Assembly (NCBI GenBank): GCA_003290165.1
Contig: QNQO01006976.1
Span: 434,001-498,000 of the forward strand
DNA: 64,000 nt
Direction of reading: 5' to 3'
Origin: Berberis thunbergii
Taxonomy: Eukaryota > Streptophyta > Magnoliopsida > Ranunculales > Berberidaceae
Each line of letters begins with the position of its first letter. The first letter of the stretch is position 1. The notes under the pieces are model-generated. The model was not told where the DNA came from, searched no databases, and saw only the letters and a program-made list of their open reading frames with translations. The translations under genes were made by a program, and so were the position numbers. Below are positions 1-10,679 of this stretch, in pieces.

Positions 1-3000
1 AGTTAATCAAATGCATGAGCACAAGCAAGTCAATGAACACAAGTGTTGCATAAAACTGGATAAAACTTCTACTCGTGTAATGTGTTACGCATCGTGTCCT
101 TTTGTTGGATTTTCAATTCTTTGTCATTGTATGGTAGCCTAGATCAACGTATCTTGTTTCCTAATTTTCGTTTCATGATGAGTTAATTTTATTGATTAGA
201 ATAAAAGCACCCTAGGCTTCATTTTTTATAATGTTTGGTATAAAAAGCACCCCGATTTTATTGATTAAAATAAAAGCACCCCAATTTTAATGTTTGGTAT
301 CATTTGCAAAATTTGGTTATTGTATTCATTTAGCAAACCTCTCACTTTAGCACCCCAATGCACTATTTCAACTTTCAATGTCACCACCGCTAACTAACAT
401 ATATTTACAAGTACCACTTCAACTCTACGACTACACCACCGCTAGCGCCATGCATAAACCATCACCACCGCTAGTGCCATGCCACAACCAACAACACCAC
501 AACCACCATAGCATAACCAACATTGACACCTTCACAACCACCCCACCACTGCTACAACCACCATATCATAATCATCACAATCACCAACACCATGTACATA
601 ACCAAATATTAGTCGAAAGTTGCATTGGTTTTGTTAATTACTATCGATCAACCATAAAGAAATGCATCATAAAGTATTGCAATTGTGTTAATTTGCAAAA
701 TACATTATTATACAACGCACCAAACAAAGCCCTACTACATATTTATACTGCAAATTTTTCTTTTACTGATCGACAATCACCAAAAGTGTATGCATTTATA
801 CCCATCAAATTCAAGTGTCTAATTTAATGTTTTTATGTTGGTTCTGCTCCATAGCCGCAAAGACCAACAACTTGCAGATCATCATTACTCATCAGAAAAA
901 TTGTAAACTCTGCACAGAAGCGATATAGATATGAATCCCAACTGACTAATCAAAGAACTTCCTCAAATCAAGCAAGGGTTCACAAAAGGGAAATCATTGT
1001 TTTTAATCAGAAAAATAAAGGAGAGGCAGGCAATACATGTGAGAAACTCCCACTGTGAAGAAGAATAAATAGTGCATAATGATTGGACTTACGTATTCAT
1101 ATGAAAAGGCATGATGATTAAACTACCCCAATTAGTCCCAAACACCATAAGATGGCCTTAATCTCCCGATATATTTGAGATATATCTTTGTAAGAGTCAA
1201 AATGAGCAAAAAAATGTATGCTTAAAGCAAGAAGCAAAGCAACAACAATTGCTTCACTTTGGCCAAAACGAAAAACAAAAAAAACCAAAACCAAAACAAA
1301 AACAAAACAAAAAATGCCACCAAATACCATATCTCCATCAATTCTCTTCCATTCAAGTATCTTTTCAAATTCGTAAGAAAGTGTACTCTTAATTGACAGA
1401 GAGCTCAAGCCACCCAGCAACCAAACAGTTAGCTGCCTCCCCCCACAACCCCACCCCACCCCTACCACCACCACACCACCAAAACAAAGAAAAATAATCT
1501 TACATATGTAGATAATGTCATATAGTATAACCAATCTGAAAGCCATCAGAAGCTTGTTCTCGTCTTCTTCACTCAAAATGTTACCACCATTTAAATTAAG
1601 AGAGATGAATCTCATATCCTATACTTAGGTGACATGCTGCACCTGCGCATATCCAAGTCGAGCAAGAACACATTGTCCTAAGAATTGCCACATTACATGG
1701 ATAAGTTAGTGATGAAACGGTCAAAGTCTGTCATAAACAGTAACAAGACTATAAGACTCATATTCCTTACATAGGAGTATAACATAACCAGACAGGGGAA
1801 ATGCATCATAAACATGAATATATCCATATTCACCATAAGTATCAAGAAATACAACAGAGTGAATAATCGTCCGGGTCAAGTGGTGGAATTCTCACAAGAG
1901 AAACGAGTACATTGGTTTTACCTAACATTCATTCCATCGAGAAATACAAGCAAGGGAAATATCATTAAGAAAACTAACTATCCCAGCCTAACATCTTGAC
2001 AATGAGGCACATAGTATTTGGTAAATATTATGGGAGAGGTGTCCAGGCCATCTATTAGGAAATTTTGCAAAATACGGAAGCACTTTCAATCCTTTGTTAA
2101 TCACAACCAACTACTAGTCAAACACCTTGCGACAATGTTGCTTGTTTGAGCTATAGCAAGTTCAAACAATCAAGTGGAAGTAACTAGCAATCACCTATAC
2201 GCAAAATATGGCACTTTGTGCTTTATCCAAGCATATAATGCAAGCACTAATTGAAGGTATATGTGAAGAAAACTTCACATTTGGTGACCAATGGAAGCTA
2301 TAATTCTTCCTCAAAACACAGTATCAATTATTGACCAGTGAACTTCACTAACAAATGCACTTTACTCCACTGCTATACTGGAGTAATACACTGATAACAA
2401 CATTTAGCTGAGTTCCATAAAACTCTAGAACTAATCAAATAGCTTGTTGTTGTGTAAAGCCTGATTTAATCAAACTACAAACCACCATTGTCAAAGCGTT
2501 AGAACATGACCTCGAAATTGGACTAGATTCAAAGTTTAGCAGTCAGCCTTGACAAAGGGAAAACCAGGGAGGAAAACTAATCACAACTAAAGTCAAAGTG
2601 TTCAGAAATGTCCAGCATGAGCACTTGCCCAGAGGACAATTCGATCGAACAATTATTTTCCCTACCAGAAAACACATTGGCAAAGTAATTCTAAGCAATT
2701 CAACAAGAAAACACCATTTTCATACAAACTGCTTGCCAAACAACTCTACTGCAGTCTACTAATTCAATTGAAACATTCAAACAAGAGAACAGACATTTAG
2801 GAAAAGAAAACCCAATTATAAAACATAAAATATATAAATAAATAATTTGCATTTTCCCTAGGCTGAATATCCTGCATGAGTTGTACCGATATACATTGGA
2901 AAATCAAATACCATAAAGGACTTTAGTTTGTAAAGCAACAGTTAACCAAATAAACACTCTGTAATCAGGAAAGGTATACCTCATTCTTATCGGAAAATCA

Positions 3001-3366
3001 AAGTTTGAATCTTGCACACTTGAGCTATTTGAATATGAAATAATCCGAGTTTCAATGGAAATTGATCTATTTGAATGAAAATTATTCTACATTTGAATTC
3101 AAAGAGATAAACTAATACTATTAGATCGAAGTAGCCATAGCAAAGAAAAAGAAATAGTATAAGATGGAAGGAATACCTGGCGAGAAGAGAGAAACTCAAT
3201 TTTAACAAACAAATGGTGAGCGAAAGATCAAAACAACAACTGGATTTGTTATGAACATGAACAAATCAACACCTTCTTCTACTAGATTTGCAATAATCAA
3301 GTTCAAATCAGTGAAAATTACTGAAAAATGATAAATCAAAACAGAAACATAACCAAAAATGATGAA
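1..3366. other. No recognisable gene (likely E1 interior)
   Basis: This stretch holds only short open frames. The frame at 378-827 is a low-complexity run of CCA and CAT codons rich in Pro, His, Thr and Asn. The minus-strand frame at 1118-1615 begins with an exon-like segment that I do not recognise and then runs into A-rich and CCACCCC-rich sequence, which makes it hydrophobic and glycine-rich. An imperfect duplication of about 69-bp period lies at 187-300. The rest is AT-rich, intron-like sequence. Confidence 0.4.
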
Positions 3367-3544
3367 TCAATTGGAAACTCGAATTCTCCCTCTCTCTTTC
3401 CTTCTCCTTCTCTTTCTCCTTCTCTCTTTCCCTCTCCTTGAAATTTTAGGGTTAGATGCAAAGGGTTGAAAAGGGGAGATGCAGCGGGAACGCGCGGGAA
3501 GAAAAAATTTTCGCAAAATTTCACCCGCCTGTAATCGACCTAAT

Positions 3545-3787
3545 TCTCCACACATTCACGTGCAACGCACGTGCACGTTTGCAACGGTTTTAAGCCGTGG
3601 GTCACTATAGCCACGGTTTTTAGCCGTGGCAAACACACCAACGGTTTAGAACCGTGGCCAAGCCTTTTTTTAGCCACGGTTTTAAGCCGTTGGGCACTAT
3701 AGCCACGGTTTTTAGCCGTGGCAAACACACCAACGGCTTAAAACCGTGGCCACCCCTGTGTAGCTAATCAGGTCTTTTGGTGTAGTG
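3545..3787. repeat. E1 subterminal palindromic repeats
   Basis: About eight units of a roughly 20-bp palindrome occur here, with cores such as GCCACGGTTTTTAGCCGTGGC and AACGGTTTAGAACCGT, spaced 30-50 bp apart up to the terminus. In CACTA elements such subterminal arrays bind the element's own TnpA-type protein. That role is inferred from the family. Confidence 0.85.
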
Positions 3788-4275
3788 TTAGATGAAAAAA
3801 CTCTTCAAGCATAGTCAGAAAGATGAAACAGTTCGGCCACGTCGCGAGGGAGGGGGGAGAATGAAATGAAGATTATAAAGAGAAATGGCTTCATACTCCT
3901 GTGGAACAATAAACTCATTCTCCCAACAGAAACCCAAAAGAAACACTCATATACACAAACTTTAGTAGCTTAAATGCTTTACCTTTGAACATTTTGAGTA
4001 AAGCTTCTATCTTCCCTTGCAAATTTCATTGTGTGTGACTGTGTTAGATCCCCATTTTCTCAAGACTGCCTGAAACGTAGATCCTCTCCTAAAAACACAA
4101 CTCTTATGTTGGAATAACAGTTGTTTACCATTAATAAAATTCTTATTCTTCTTCACTGTTTCTTTCAATATATCAACCTTCAATATAGTATCACACACAT
4201 ACAATCTATAATCAATCTAGAACATCTTTTGTAAATGTTAAATTCAATCAATATAAAAGAGAAATTAAAGAAAAA

Positions 4276-4372
4276 CTCAGCATGCAAAACGATGAAGGAC
4301 AGAGCAGCAGAGAAGGGTATGAATACCAAGATGAATATGAAGGCTGAGATGGTCTGTGGAGCCATGAATGTT
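4276..4372 (-). pseudogene. Unidentified N-terminal exon with hydrophobic leader
   Basis: On the minus strand, an ATG near 4365 opens a short peptide starting MAPQTISAFIFILVFIPF, then more hydrophobic residues. This reads like a signal peptide or signal anchor. The frame runs on into AT-rich sequence with no further similarity that I recognise. It lies just downstream of the nucleolin fragment and in the same orientation as its neighbours, so it may be another captured exon. The gene of origin is unknown. Confidence 0.25.
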
Positions 4373-4511
4373 GCAAAGTGAGTTTACAACCACTTTGTTT
4401 CTTCTTCACCTTGCGTCAATTTAATGTATATAGTTTTTGAATTCTCAAAGAGAACAAAACTGATTTTATAACAAAAAAATAATTGAATAATTTATGTTAT
4501 CAAAACAATAC

Positions 4512-4601
4512 CCTGTATTAGGAGTATATGCACCCATTTCACGTGCAAACTCAAGCCTCACTGGACGTCCTGCAAGATCTTCACCATTCAACTCAAGTGC
4601 C
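4512..4601 (-). pseudogene. Nucleolin-like RNA-binding exon fragment
   Basis: The minus strand encodes ALELNGEDLAGRPVRLEFA, then a segment containing REMGAYTP. This matches the end of an RRM and its linker in plant nucleolin (ALxLNGxDLxGRxVRLDxARERGxYTP). Nucleolin works in the nucleolus in rRNA transcription and pre-rRNA processing. Only about 30 codons are present, bounded by sequence that looks intronic. The fragment sits about 100 bp downstream of the YSL fragment on the same strand, with no intact gene around it. It is a captured exon, not a functional gene. Confidence 0.65.
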
Positions 4602-4700
4602 TACAAAAGAGTAAGCAAATACTATCACATAATGTTTGGAGTATATTAAACTTAAGATAAATTTCTCTGAAAACACCACGTATTTATAGATTTATAGACT

Positions 4701-5108
4701 CTAACCTCCAAGTGAAACGGCGTAACATGCGACTGTACATGTTTGAATTACAGTATTTTCCTGCTCAGTGAATGCAGTCGACACATATCCAGCCTTCTTA
4801 AGCAAGTTCGTCCAGGACCGGATGAACACAAATGCAACAAGAGCTGCAGAGACATTGAGGTTAGGAGTGATCCCAGTTGTGAGGTTAAGCTTCATAATAA
4901 CAACACTATAAAGGACCCCAATGACAAGACTTGCAACAAGTCCTCTCACTGTGATCTGCTTCGTCCAAGGAGGATTCTCCTTGAACTCACGGCCAACAAG
5001 TTTATGTTCCTCATCCAGGTTCTTTGTCTCCATCTCTGTCTTCTGTTTCAGATTTTCTACAATCATGCCTCCAGATGGAATCTTATCTCCTTGTTCATGC
5101 ATTGAAGA
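4701..5108 (-). pseudogene. YSL metal-nicotianamine transporter, N-terminal fragment
   Basis: About 135 open codons match the N-terminus of plant Yellow Stripe-Like transporters of the oligopeptide transporter family. These move metal-nicotianamine chelates across membranes. Visible hallmarks are PPWTKQITVRGLVASLVIG (first membrane helix), MKLNLTTGITPNLNVSAALV (second helix), the following FVFIRSWT and the QENTVIQTCTVACY motif. The family is about 670 residues, so roughly 80% is missing. The frame stops just after CYAVSLGG, where the gene should continue. It lies beside nucleolin and LOG fragments on the same strand, as in the gene-capturing elements further along. Confidence 0.88.
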
Positions 5109-5805
5109 GCTGCATTTGAAAAAACATATCATTGATATGATCTCTAATTCAGAAGAAATTGTGTAGACTCAAATGCATATATATAGCAACTACAACTACC
5201 ATGTTAAATCTTGCAAAATATAAGAACCCGAAATCAGTGTTTCTCCTCACTACTCACAACAAAATCACGAAATTGCAATAAACAATTCCAATGGGTTTTT
5301 ACCTGTCTTCAAGCTACTCACCTCTCCAACCTTAACTAAAAAGAACACACTCTGAGATTGCTACTTAAAGACTCGTAGTAGACTAAGTAAATGAAATTAT
5401 TACCTTTGTCTTTTAAACGTCAGTCTCTAACCTCCTTACTGGTCTTCCTTGCAACTCAATTATTCATTGCAAAGTTCGCCAGGGATTATTCATTGCAGAG
5501 TTCGCAGTAGACAAAACCGTTGGCAGGGAAAAACTTTTTTTTGCTTATTTGCTTCTTGGAGCTGTTGTCTAAATAGGCATTAAAATAATTGAGGTGCTCA
5601 CAGGGATGATCCAAAGAGCACTCTTATTCATTGCAATTTGCAACATAATCCTAGGCCGCTCATAACAACTAATTTTTGTTTCTCCAGAATTACAAGAGGC
5701 AGTGAAATATAAACAAAGCAAGAGAGTCAGACAGGTAGCTTCAGAGAATTACAAAAAAAAAAATTACCCAAGAGATTTCAAGCCCCATAGGCCATAATTA
5801 TTATT

Positions 5806-5886
5806 GGTTGCTTACAGGTTTGTCATGGATGCCAAGTTGATTCCAAGTGATGACCTCCAAGAGCTCCTCCAATGTGCCATACCCAC
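5806..5886 (-). pseudogene. LONELY GUY cytokinin-activating enzyme, single exon
   Basis: The minus strand reads [20 protein letters not shown], then HDKP, flanked by a CAG acceptor and a GTAAG donor. This is the signature block of LOG, the cytokinin riboside 5'-monophosphate phosphoribohydrolase (PGGxGTxxE motif, phosphoribosyl-binding). LOG releases active free-base cytokinin in the cytosol. Only this one exon of about 27 codons is present out of a protein of about 215 residues. The preserved splice sites show it came from genomic DNA. Same strand as the YSL and nucleolin fragments. Confidence 0.82.
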
Positions 5887-6070
5887 CTGCAGCAGGAAAA
5901 TGAAAAATCTCAAAATCTCTAGCAAACAATAATAGTGTCACTGAAAAACGGCTGGACAGATAAAAAAATCCATTCTTGCTGTAGTGAATTGAAAATCAAT
6001 TCAAGGAGGACTAGACCAAGCAGTGACCGAGTCTTAGCTTTGCCTAAATCTTGGCAGTGTTCTTAGAAAA

Positions 6071-6300
6071 ATGCCTAAGCTGATTGCACAGATGTTCTTA
6101 GAATATGTCATCCGTTTTAATCATAAGTTTACCTTGATCGACGGATGCAGTAATGACACCTTGGTCACAACCTTCATTTCAGGTCTGATGAGAGGCAAGT
6201 TCTACTATTTCCTCACTCCGGAGCCTCCAAGTGATATGGCGAACTTGCTGAAGAGTGCTCATACATCACCCTGGATGAGATGTTGACCTCCAAGAAGGAA
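6071..6300 (+). pseudogene. Ty3/gypsy gag remnant (Tat/Ogre-like)
   Basis: The frame matches the retrotransposon gag domain: EYVIRFNHKFTLIDGCSND, then TTFISGLMRGKFYYFLTPEP and PPSDMANLLKSAHT. These correspond to the conserved ..FI.GL..GKF..SL...PP..M.dLL..A pattern. Gag packages retrotransposon RNA in cytoplasmic particles. Only about 70 codons stay in frame. Related sequence continues with frame breaks to about 6830. It sits upstream of a protease remnant in the same orientation, which fits the gag-pol order. Confidence 0.7.
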
Positions 6301-6599
6301 GGTGAGTAAAAAAAGAAACCCTTAGGTTCCATAGACAAAAAGGAGGGAAATAAAAGGAAGACAACGACAGAAGAAGAAAGAGCAATGACAACAAGCCCAA
6401 CTCTTGCTATGCAAGGCAAGATAAGACCTCCAACTTCATCGGCTCTAAATTCGTCATTCCCCTCAACTCCAGTCTATCCGACATCCTCAACTCAATTAAG
6501 AATTGGAAATAATTGAAGTGGCCTGCCAAACAACAAGGATATCCCTTCCGGCGTGATAACAACAAATAATGTTCCTTTCGTAAAAAGGAAGGCTGCAAC

Positions 6600-7345
6600 A
6601 CTAAGATTTGGAAAAGTCTAAGGACCGAGATACAGTACTGGATCAGGAAGGGGAAGCTCAAAAAGTTCCTGAGCTCGGACAAAAGGAATGATTGGGCAAA
6701 GGAAAGGGAAGATGTCATGAAGGAGATAGAAAAAGACACTCCTGGCATCATATATGTTCTTCATGGAGTCGACCCGCAAGGTGAGCAACCAATAGGTCCT
6801 TAAAAAGGATGTTTTTCAAAATGCAGATGCAGCCCACCTACGAGGACAAACAAGTGCAGTACGCACATATTTAGAGCTTGATCCTACCATTCACATTCAC
6901 GGATAAGGACCGCCAAGGCGTCCATTCTCCTCACAATGACACCCTAGTCATCTTGATCCTTATTATAAAATGGGAAGTAAAAGGGGCCTTGGTGGACATA
7001 GGAAGCTTTCTAAACGTCATGTTTCTCAACGCATTTCGCAATATGGAACTCAAGGAGGCGAACTTAACACCCGCCCATCACCCCTTGATCAGGTTCAACG
7101 GATATAAATGCTTCCTTATTAGGAAGATCAGTCTAATGGTAGTGGCGGGAAAGCCACAATTACAAAAGTTCATTGTCCAAGAATTCATGGTGGTCATTGC
7201 CCCGTCCACCAACCTCATCCTTGGAAGGCCTTGGCTCTTTCATACGAAGGTAGTAGTTTCTACTTTGCATCAATGCATCAAGTACACTATCAACTAGGCC
7301 CAAGCAACTATTTGAGGAAATCAACCTTCAACGAGAAACTACCAT
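6600..7345 (+). pseudogene. Ty3/gypsy aspartic protease remnant
   Basis: The frame at 6878-7297 matches the gag-protease junction of Tat/Ogre-lineage elements: FTDKDRQGVHSPHNDTLVI, then the protease centre GALVDIGSFLNVMFLNAF, then LILGRPWLF. The catalytic motif DTGS is degraded to DIGS, so the key threonine is lost. The ILGRPWL flap-end motif and the trailing QCIKY are kept. Upstream, 6600-6830 reads as the linker (YWIRKGKLKKF) with frame breaks. No reverse transcriptase or integrase follows in sequence. The element is a decayed, non-autonomous copy. Confidence 0.8.
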
Positions 7346-8940
7346 TATGCAGCGCTAAAACAACTCGATTGTTAGCAATTATAGCTCGGCCCTATGGGAC
7401 AGATGTATCACACACCGAGCTCAGATAATGGGAAATATTCACATCGCATGGACAATGATAAAGCTCTGAAAACCGAGGCTCAACTATGTGATTAGCTAGA
7501 GTTCAGCACTGGAGACACCATCCAGTCCAGTACAAAGCTAAGTAACAACACTTCAACAAATAGGCGCCTACTCCAAAAGCTGGTAGCCAGCAATGAACGG
7601 CCTGCCCACTCGAAGTCCACTTTTTCAGTAACTTCTCTAGCATTGGCGAAACCTGACACTTCGGCAAAGGAGCTAAACAGTCTGAGCCAGCACCATTCAC
7701 AATTTTTTCAGGGCCGTATTAGCTTTGCCACCGCTCATAGTCAAATTATCTTACTACTTTGATTTCTTTTATTTTTTAGTTTAGAAGATTTGTTCACACA
7801 AAGCCTATATGATACAATTTCATTAAAGGAATAAAATGTAAATTAGATAAAACAAACTTTATTGATTAATAAGAAAGTTGTTACAAAGATTGCCTGACTG
7901 ACTAGTCCAAAAGTGTACACACTACAAGTATCTAAGTCTGGCACGAGTATGGATCCACTGAAATGCACGTCAAGACTTCACTCCGTCAATCTGCTTCCAG
8001 AAAGGGATTCAAAAATAAAAGCAAGAGTACCCAAAGTAGGCTACCGGTTGCAGGTACGCTCCTGATTTTTTGCTCCACTAATTTGCCTCGCAAGGATTAC
8101 TTGAAAGTGGCAGCAAAATCACTCAAAACAAACTACAGACACCTTGTTCCGCCGATTTGCTTTGCCAAAGGGATTCATAAGGAGGCAGAACAAGGATAAT
8201 GAAAATGTCTCTCAATATAGGAATGTTGGGGTGATGCAGAATTATCACCCCAAAACCGTAGGTCACGTCCATCAGAACTCTACTCCGCCCATCCGCTTTC
8301 CAGCTGTGGCATCACGCACAGTAGAAGCAACCACCCAAAGTTGCCTGCAGTTATTATCTCTAAGATTGGATGGTGCGAGACGCCCTTAGCGCACTGGAAG
8401 ATGAAAGAAAAACTTGGCCCCTGAGGAAGAGTCTGGAAAGATGCGTTTCAAGGACATGCTCTACCCGCATTCATGGCAATGCTTGAAATTGTGAAGACCG
8501 GCCTATATATAGATGCGACGGTTCATGAAACAAAGTCAACCAACAGTTACATCAACATTAAATGTCATAAGAAAAACAAAGAGGCGACGGTTCCAATTGC
8601 AACTGCACGAGTCCACATTCATCGAATTATTGGCACTGCACTCATCCCCATTAACTGGGCAGTAACCGATGTTGAACTGTCTCGCAATCTATGTCGTACA
8701 CCTGACATGCTGATTTTTGCAACAGGGCCCAACCAACTAGTGGGCCCAAGTGAAGACCTGCCAGATCCGACACAGTACATGCAAAGACACAAATGGCAAA
8801 GGCCTTAAGCGCACACGAAATGTAGAACACGCCTACAACGATATTATCAATAAATCCATGGTATCCACTCTATTAAAATTCCGCTTTTGTTCATTAAACT
8901 TGGATAAACTCATTTCGATCAATCTATGGTGAATGGAATC
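7346..8940. other. Retrotransposon non-coding or decayed region
   Basis: This lies between the protease remnant and the tandem repeats. Short frames at 7963-8199 and 8473-8808 encode nothing I recognise. By position this is inner sequence of the Tat/Ogre-like element. I see no reverse transcriptase or integrase motif. Confidence 0.4.
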
Positions 8941-8989
8941 TAGAATCAGATTCATTGGTCCGACCTCCTTGTCGAACTATTAGGCGAAT

Positions 8990-10080
8990 TAAGTAGTCAT
9001 GACACCCAGTCAGATTTACACGCCAAAGGCCAAGCGGAGGCCTAACCCGACCAAAGCTTAGTCGATTCCAACTGATGACAGTAGCTTCTGGTCCACTCTA
9101 ACGCCTAGTCCGTCGAAAGTGGATGACGATGGCTTATAATATGAGAGCTTAGTCAGCATTCTCAACGCCTGATCAAGATAGCTTGCCTAGGATCACTGTC
9201 CAACTATAGATAATGATCACCAAACTTGATCAAAGCTCATTCAGTTCTGACTGATGGCGATACTTCGAATACGCTCTAAGACCTTAGTTCGCAGAGCGCA
9301 AATGAAAATGGCTTAGAAACTGGGAGCCTAGTCACCGCTCTAACGTCTGATCGAGACGGCTTGCCAGGGATCATTGTCAAACTACAGATAATGGTCACCG
9401 AGCCCAACCAAAATTTAATCATTGATGACTGATGACGATAATTTCTGGTCCGCTCTAATTCCTAGTTCGTCGAATGCAGATGACGATGGCTTATGAAGTA
9501 GGAGTCTAGTCGGCGCTATTGACGCTCAACCACGATGGCTGGCTAGGGGTCTTTTCCCAACTACTGAAAATGATCGTCAAATCCTAAAAATGCTTAGTCA
9601 GTTCCGACTGATGGTGATAGCTTCTGGTCCGCTATAAGACCTTTGTCCGTCATGTGCGGATGAAGATTTCTTAGAAAGTGGGAGTCTAGTCAGCGTTCTC
9701 AACACTTGATAACGATGACTTGCCAGGGATAATTTTCCAACCAAAGACAATGATCGTCGAACCATACCAAAGCTTAGTCAGTTTCGATTGATGACGATAG
9801 CTTCTGATCCGCTTTAAGACCGTAGTCTACTGATCGTAGGTGATGATGACTTAGAAAGTGGGAGTCTAGTCAGCGTTCTCAACGCCTGATCACGATGACT
9901 TGTCAAGGATCATTGTCCAACCACAGACAATGGTCGCCAAACTCCACCCAAGTTTAGTCAGTTATGAGTGATGACAATAACTTTCGGTCCGACCTGAAGC
10001 CTTGTCCACCAAAAGCAGACAATAATGGCTTCAGAATCTAGCCGGAACCCAGGAAGCTTAACTCGTACGACTTGTGAGGA
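8990..10080 (+). repeat. Tandem array, about 180-bp period, six copies
   Basis: A unit of about 178-180 bp recurs. The marker TAGCTTCTGGTCCGCTCTAA, with variants, appears near 9081, 9261, 9440, 9618, 9798 and 9978. The same order of secondary markers follows each time: GGAGTCTAGTCAGCGTTCTC, then TGACTTGCCAGGGATCATTG, then ACAATGGTCGCCAAACT. Copies are diverged by point changes and small indels. Such arrays are known inside Tat/Ogre-type Ty3/gypsy elements, which fits the flanking protease remnant and antisense ORF. Confidence 0.85.
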
Positions 10081-10679
10081 AAACTGTCCGACCATTTAAA
10101 GTGATGCACACGCTTGACCATAGATTGACCAGATCGCTTAAATTAGCCACGACAACAGCTGATCTGATCTACAGCCTAGCCTACAAAATGACGATCACAA
10201 TGGTGAATCAGAGGCAGATTACTGTCTAGCTGCACAATCTATTGCCAGCAAAGATTACCCTCACATGGAGTTTAGCCAACCTATAAAACTTGGCCGATAC
10301 AACTTCTCGAACTCTAAAGAGTATAGACCAAGTTTGCTTGAACAATCGCAACATAAGCAGTCAGAACTCTCATCAGCAGATCAATCCTACAATTTCCTGA
10401 CTCAGCAAAACCCCTTGTCTAAAAGCTAACATCGCAATAAGACAAAAAAGGTAGTAGGAAAGCCAAAGAAGTACACAACAACAAAAACTACTCAACATAT
10501 CATGTTTCATTGATAATCCGAATAATACAGAGTTCACTCCTTGTTAGGAGAAGGTTAAGATACAACGAAACTGAACTTGGCAGGAGAAGAAGCAGGGGAT
10601 GTGTTCGAATGCACTGCTGCTCGGACACCCTATTTTGATCACCCTATTCTTCTGATTGATCAGAGGTTTCCCTAAACTC

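Larger units (their letters stand above)
1..3787 (-). mobile_element. CACTA element E1, right part only
   Basis: The right end is clear. The palindromic subterminal repeats finish with the TAGTG terminus at 3787 (inner sequence TTTTGGTGTAGTG), followed by TTA, which would be the target duplication. Positions 3367-3787 closely match 48285-48699, the right end of E4, so both belong to one family, including a GA-rich leader when read on the minus strand. The left terminus and its duplication are not in the window, so it is an inference that everything back to base 1 belongs to this element. No transposase is seen. Confidence 0.6.

Noticed and set aside
378..827. 149-codon open frame rich in Pro, His, Asn and Thr
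   Set aside because: It is a low-complexity CCA/CAT/CAA run, with no domain and no splice or promoter context. Openness is explained by the lack of stop-forming triplets.
5981..5986. GTAGTG as a certain CACTA terminus
   Set aside because: No subterminal repeats and no partner end in the window. Listed only as a low-confidence possibility.
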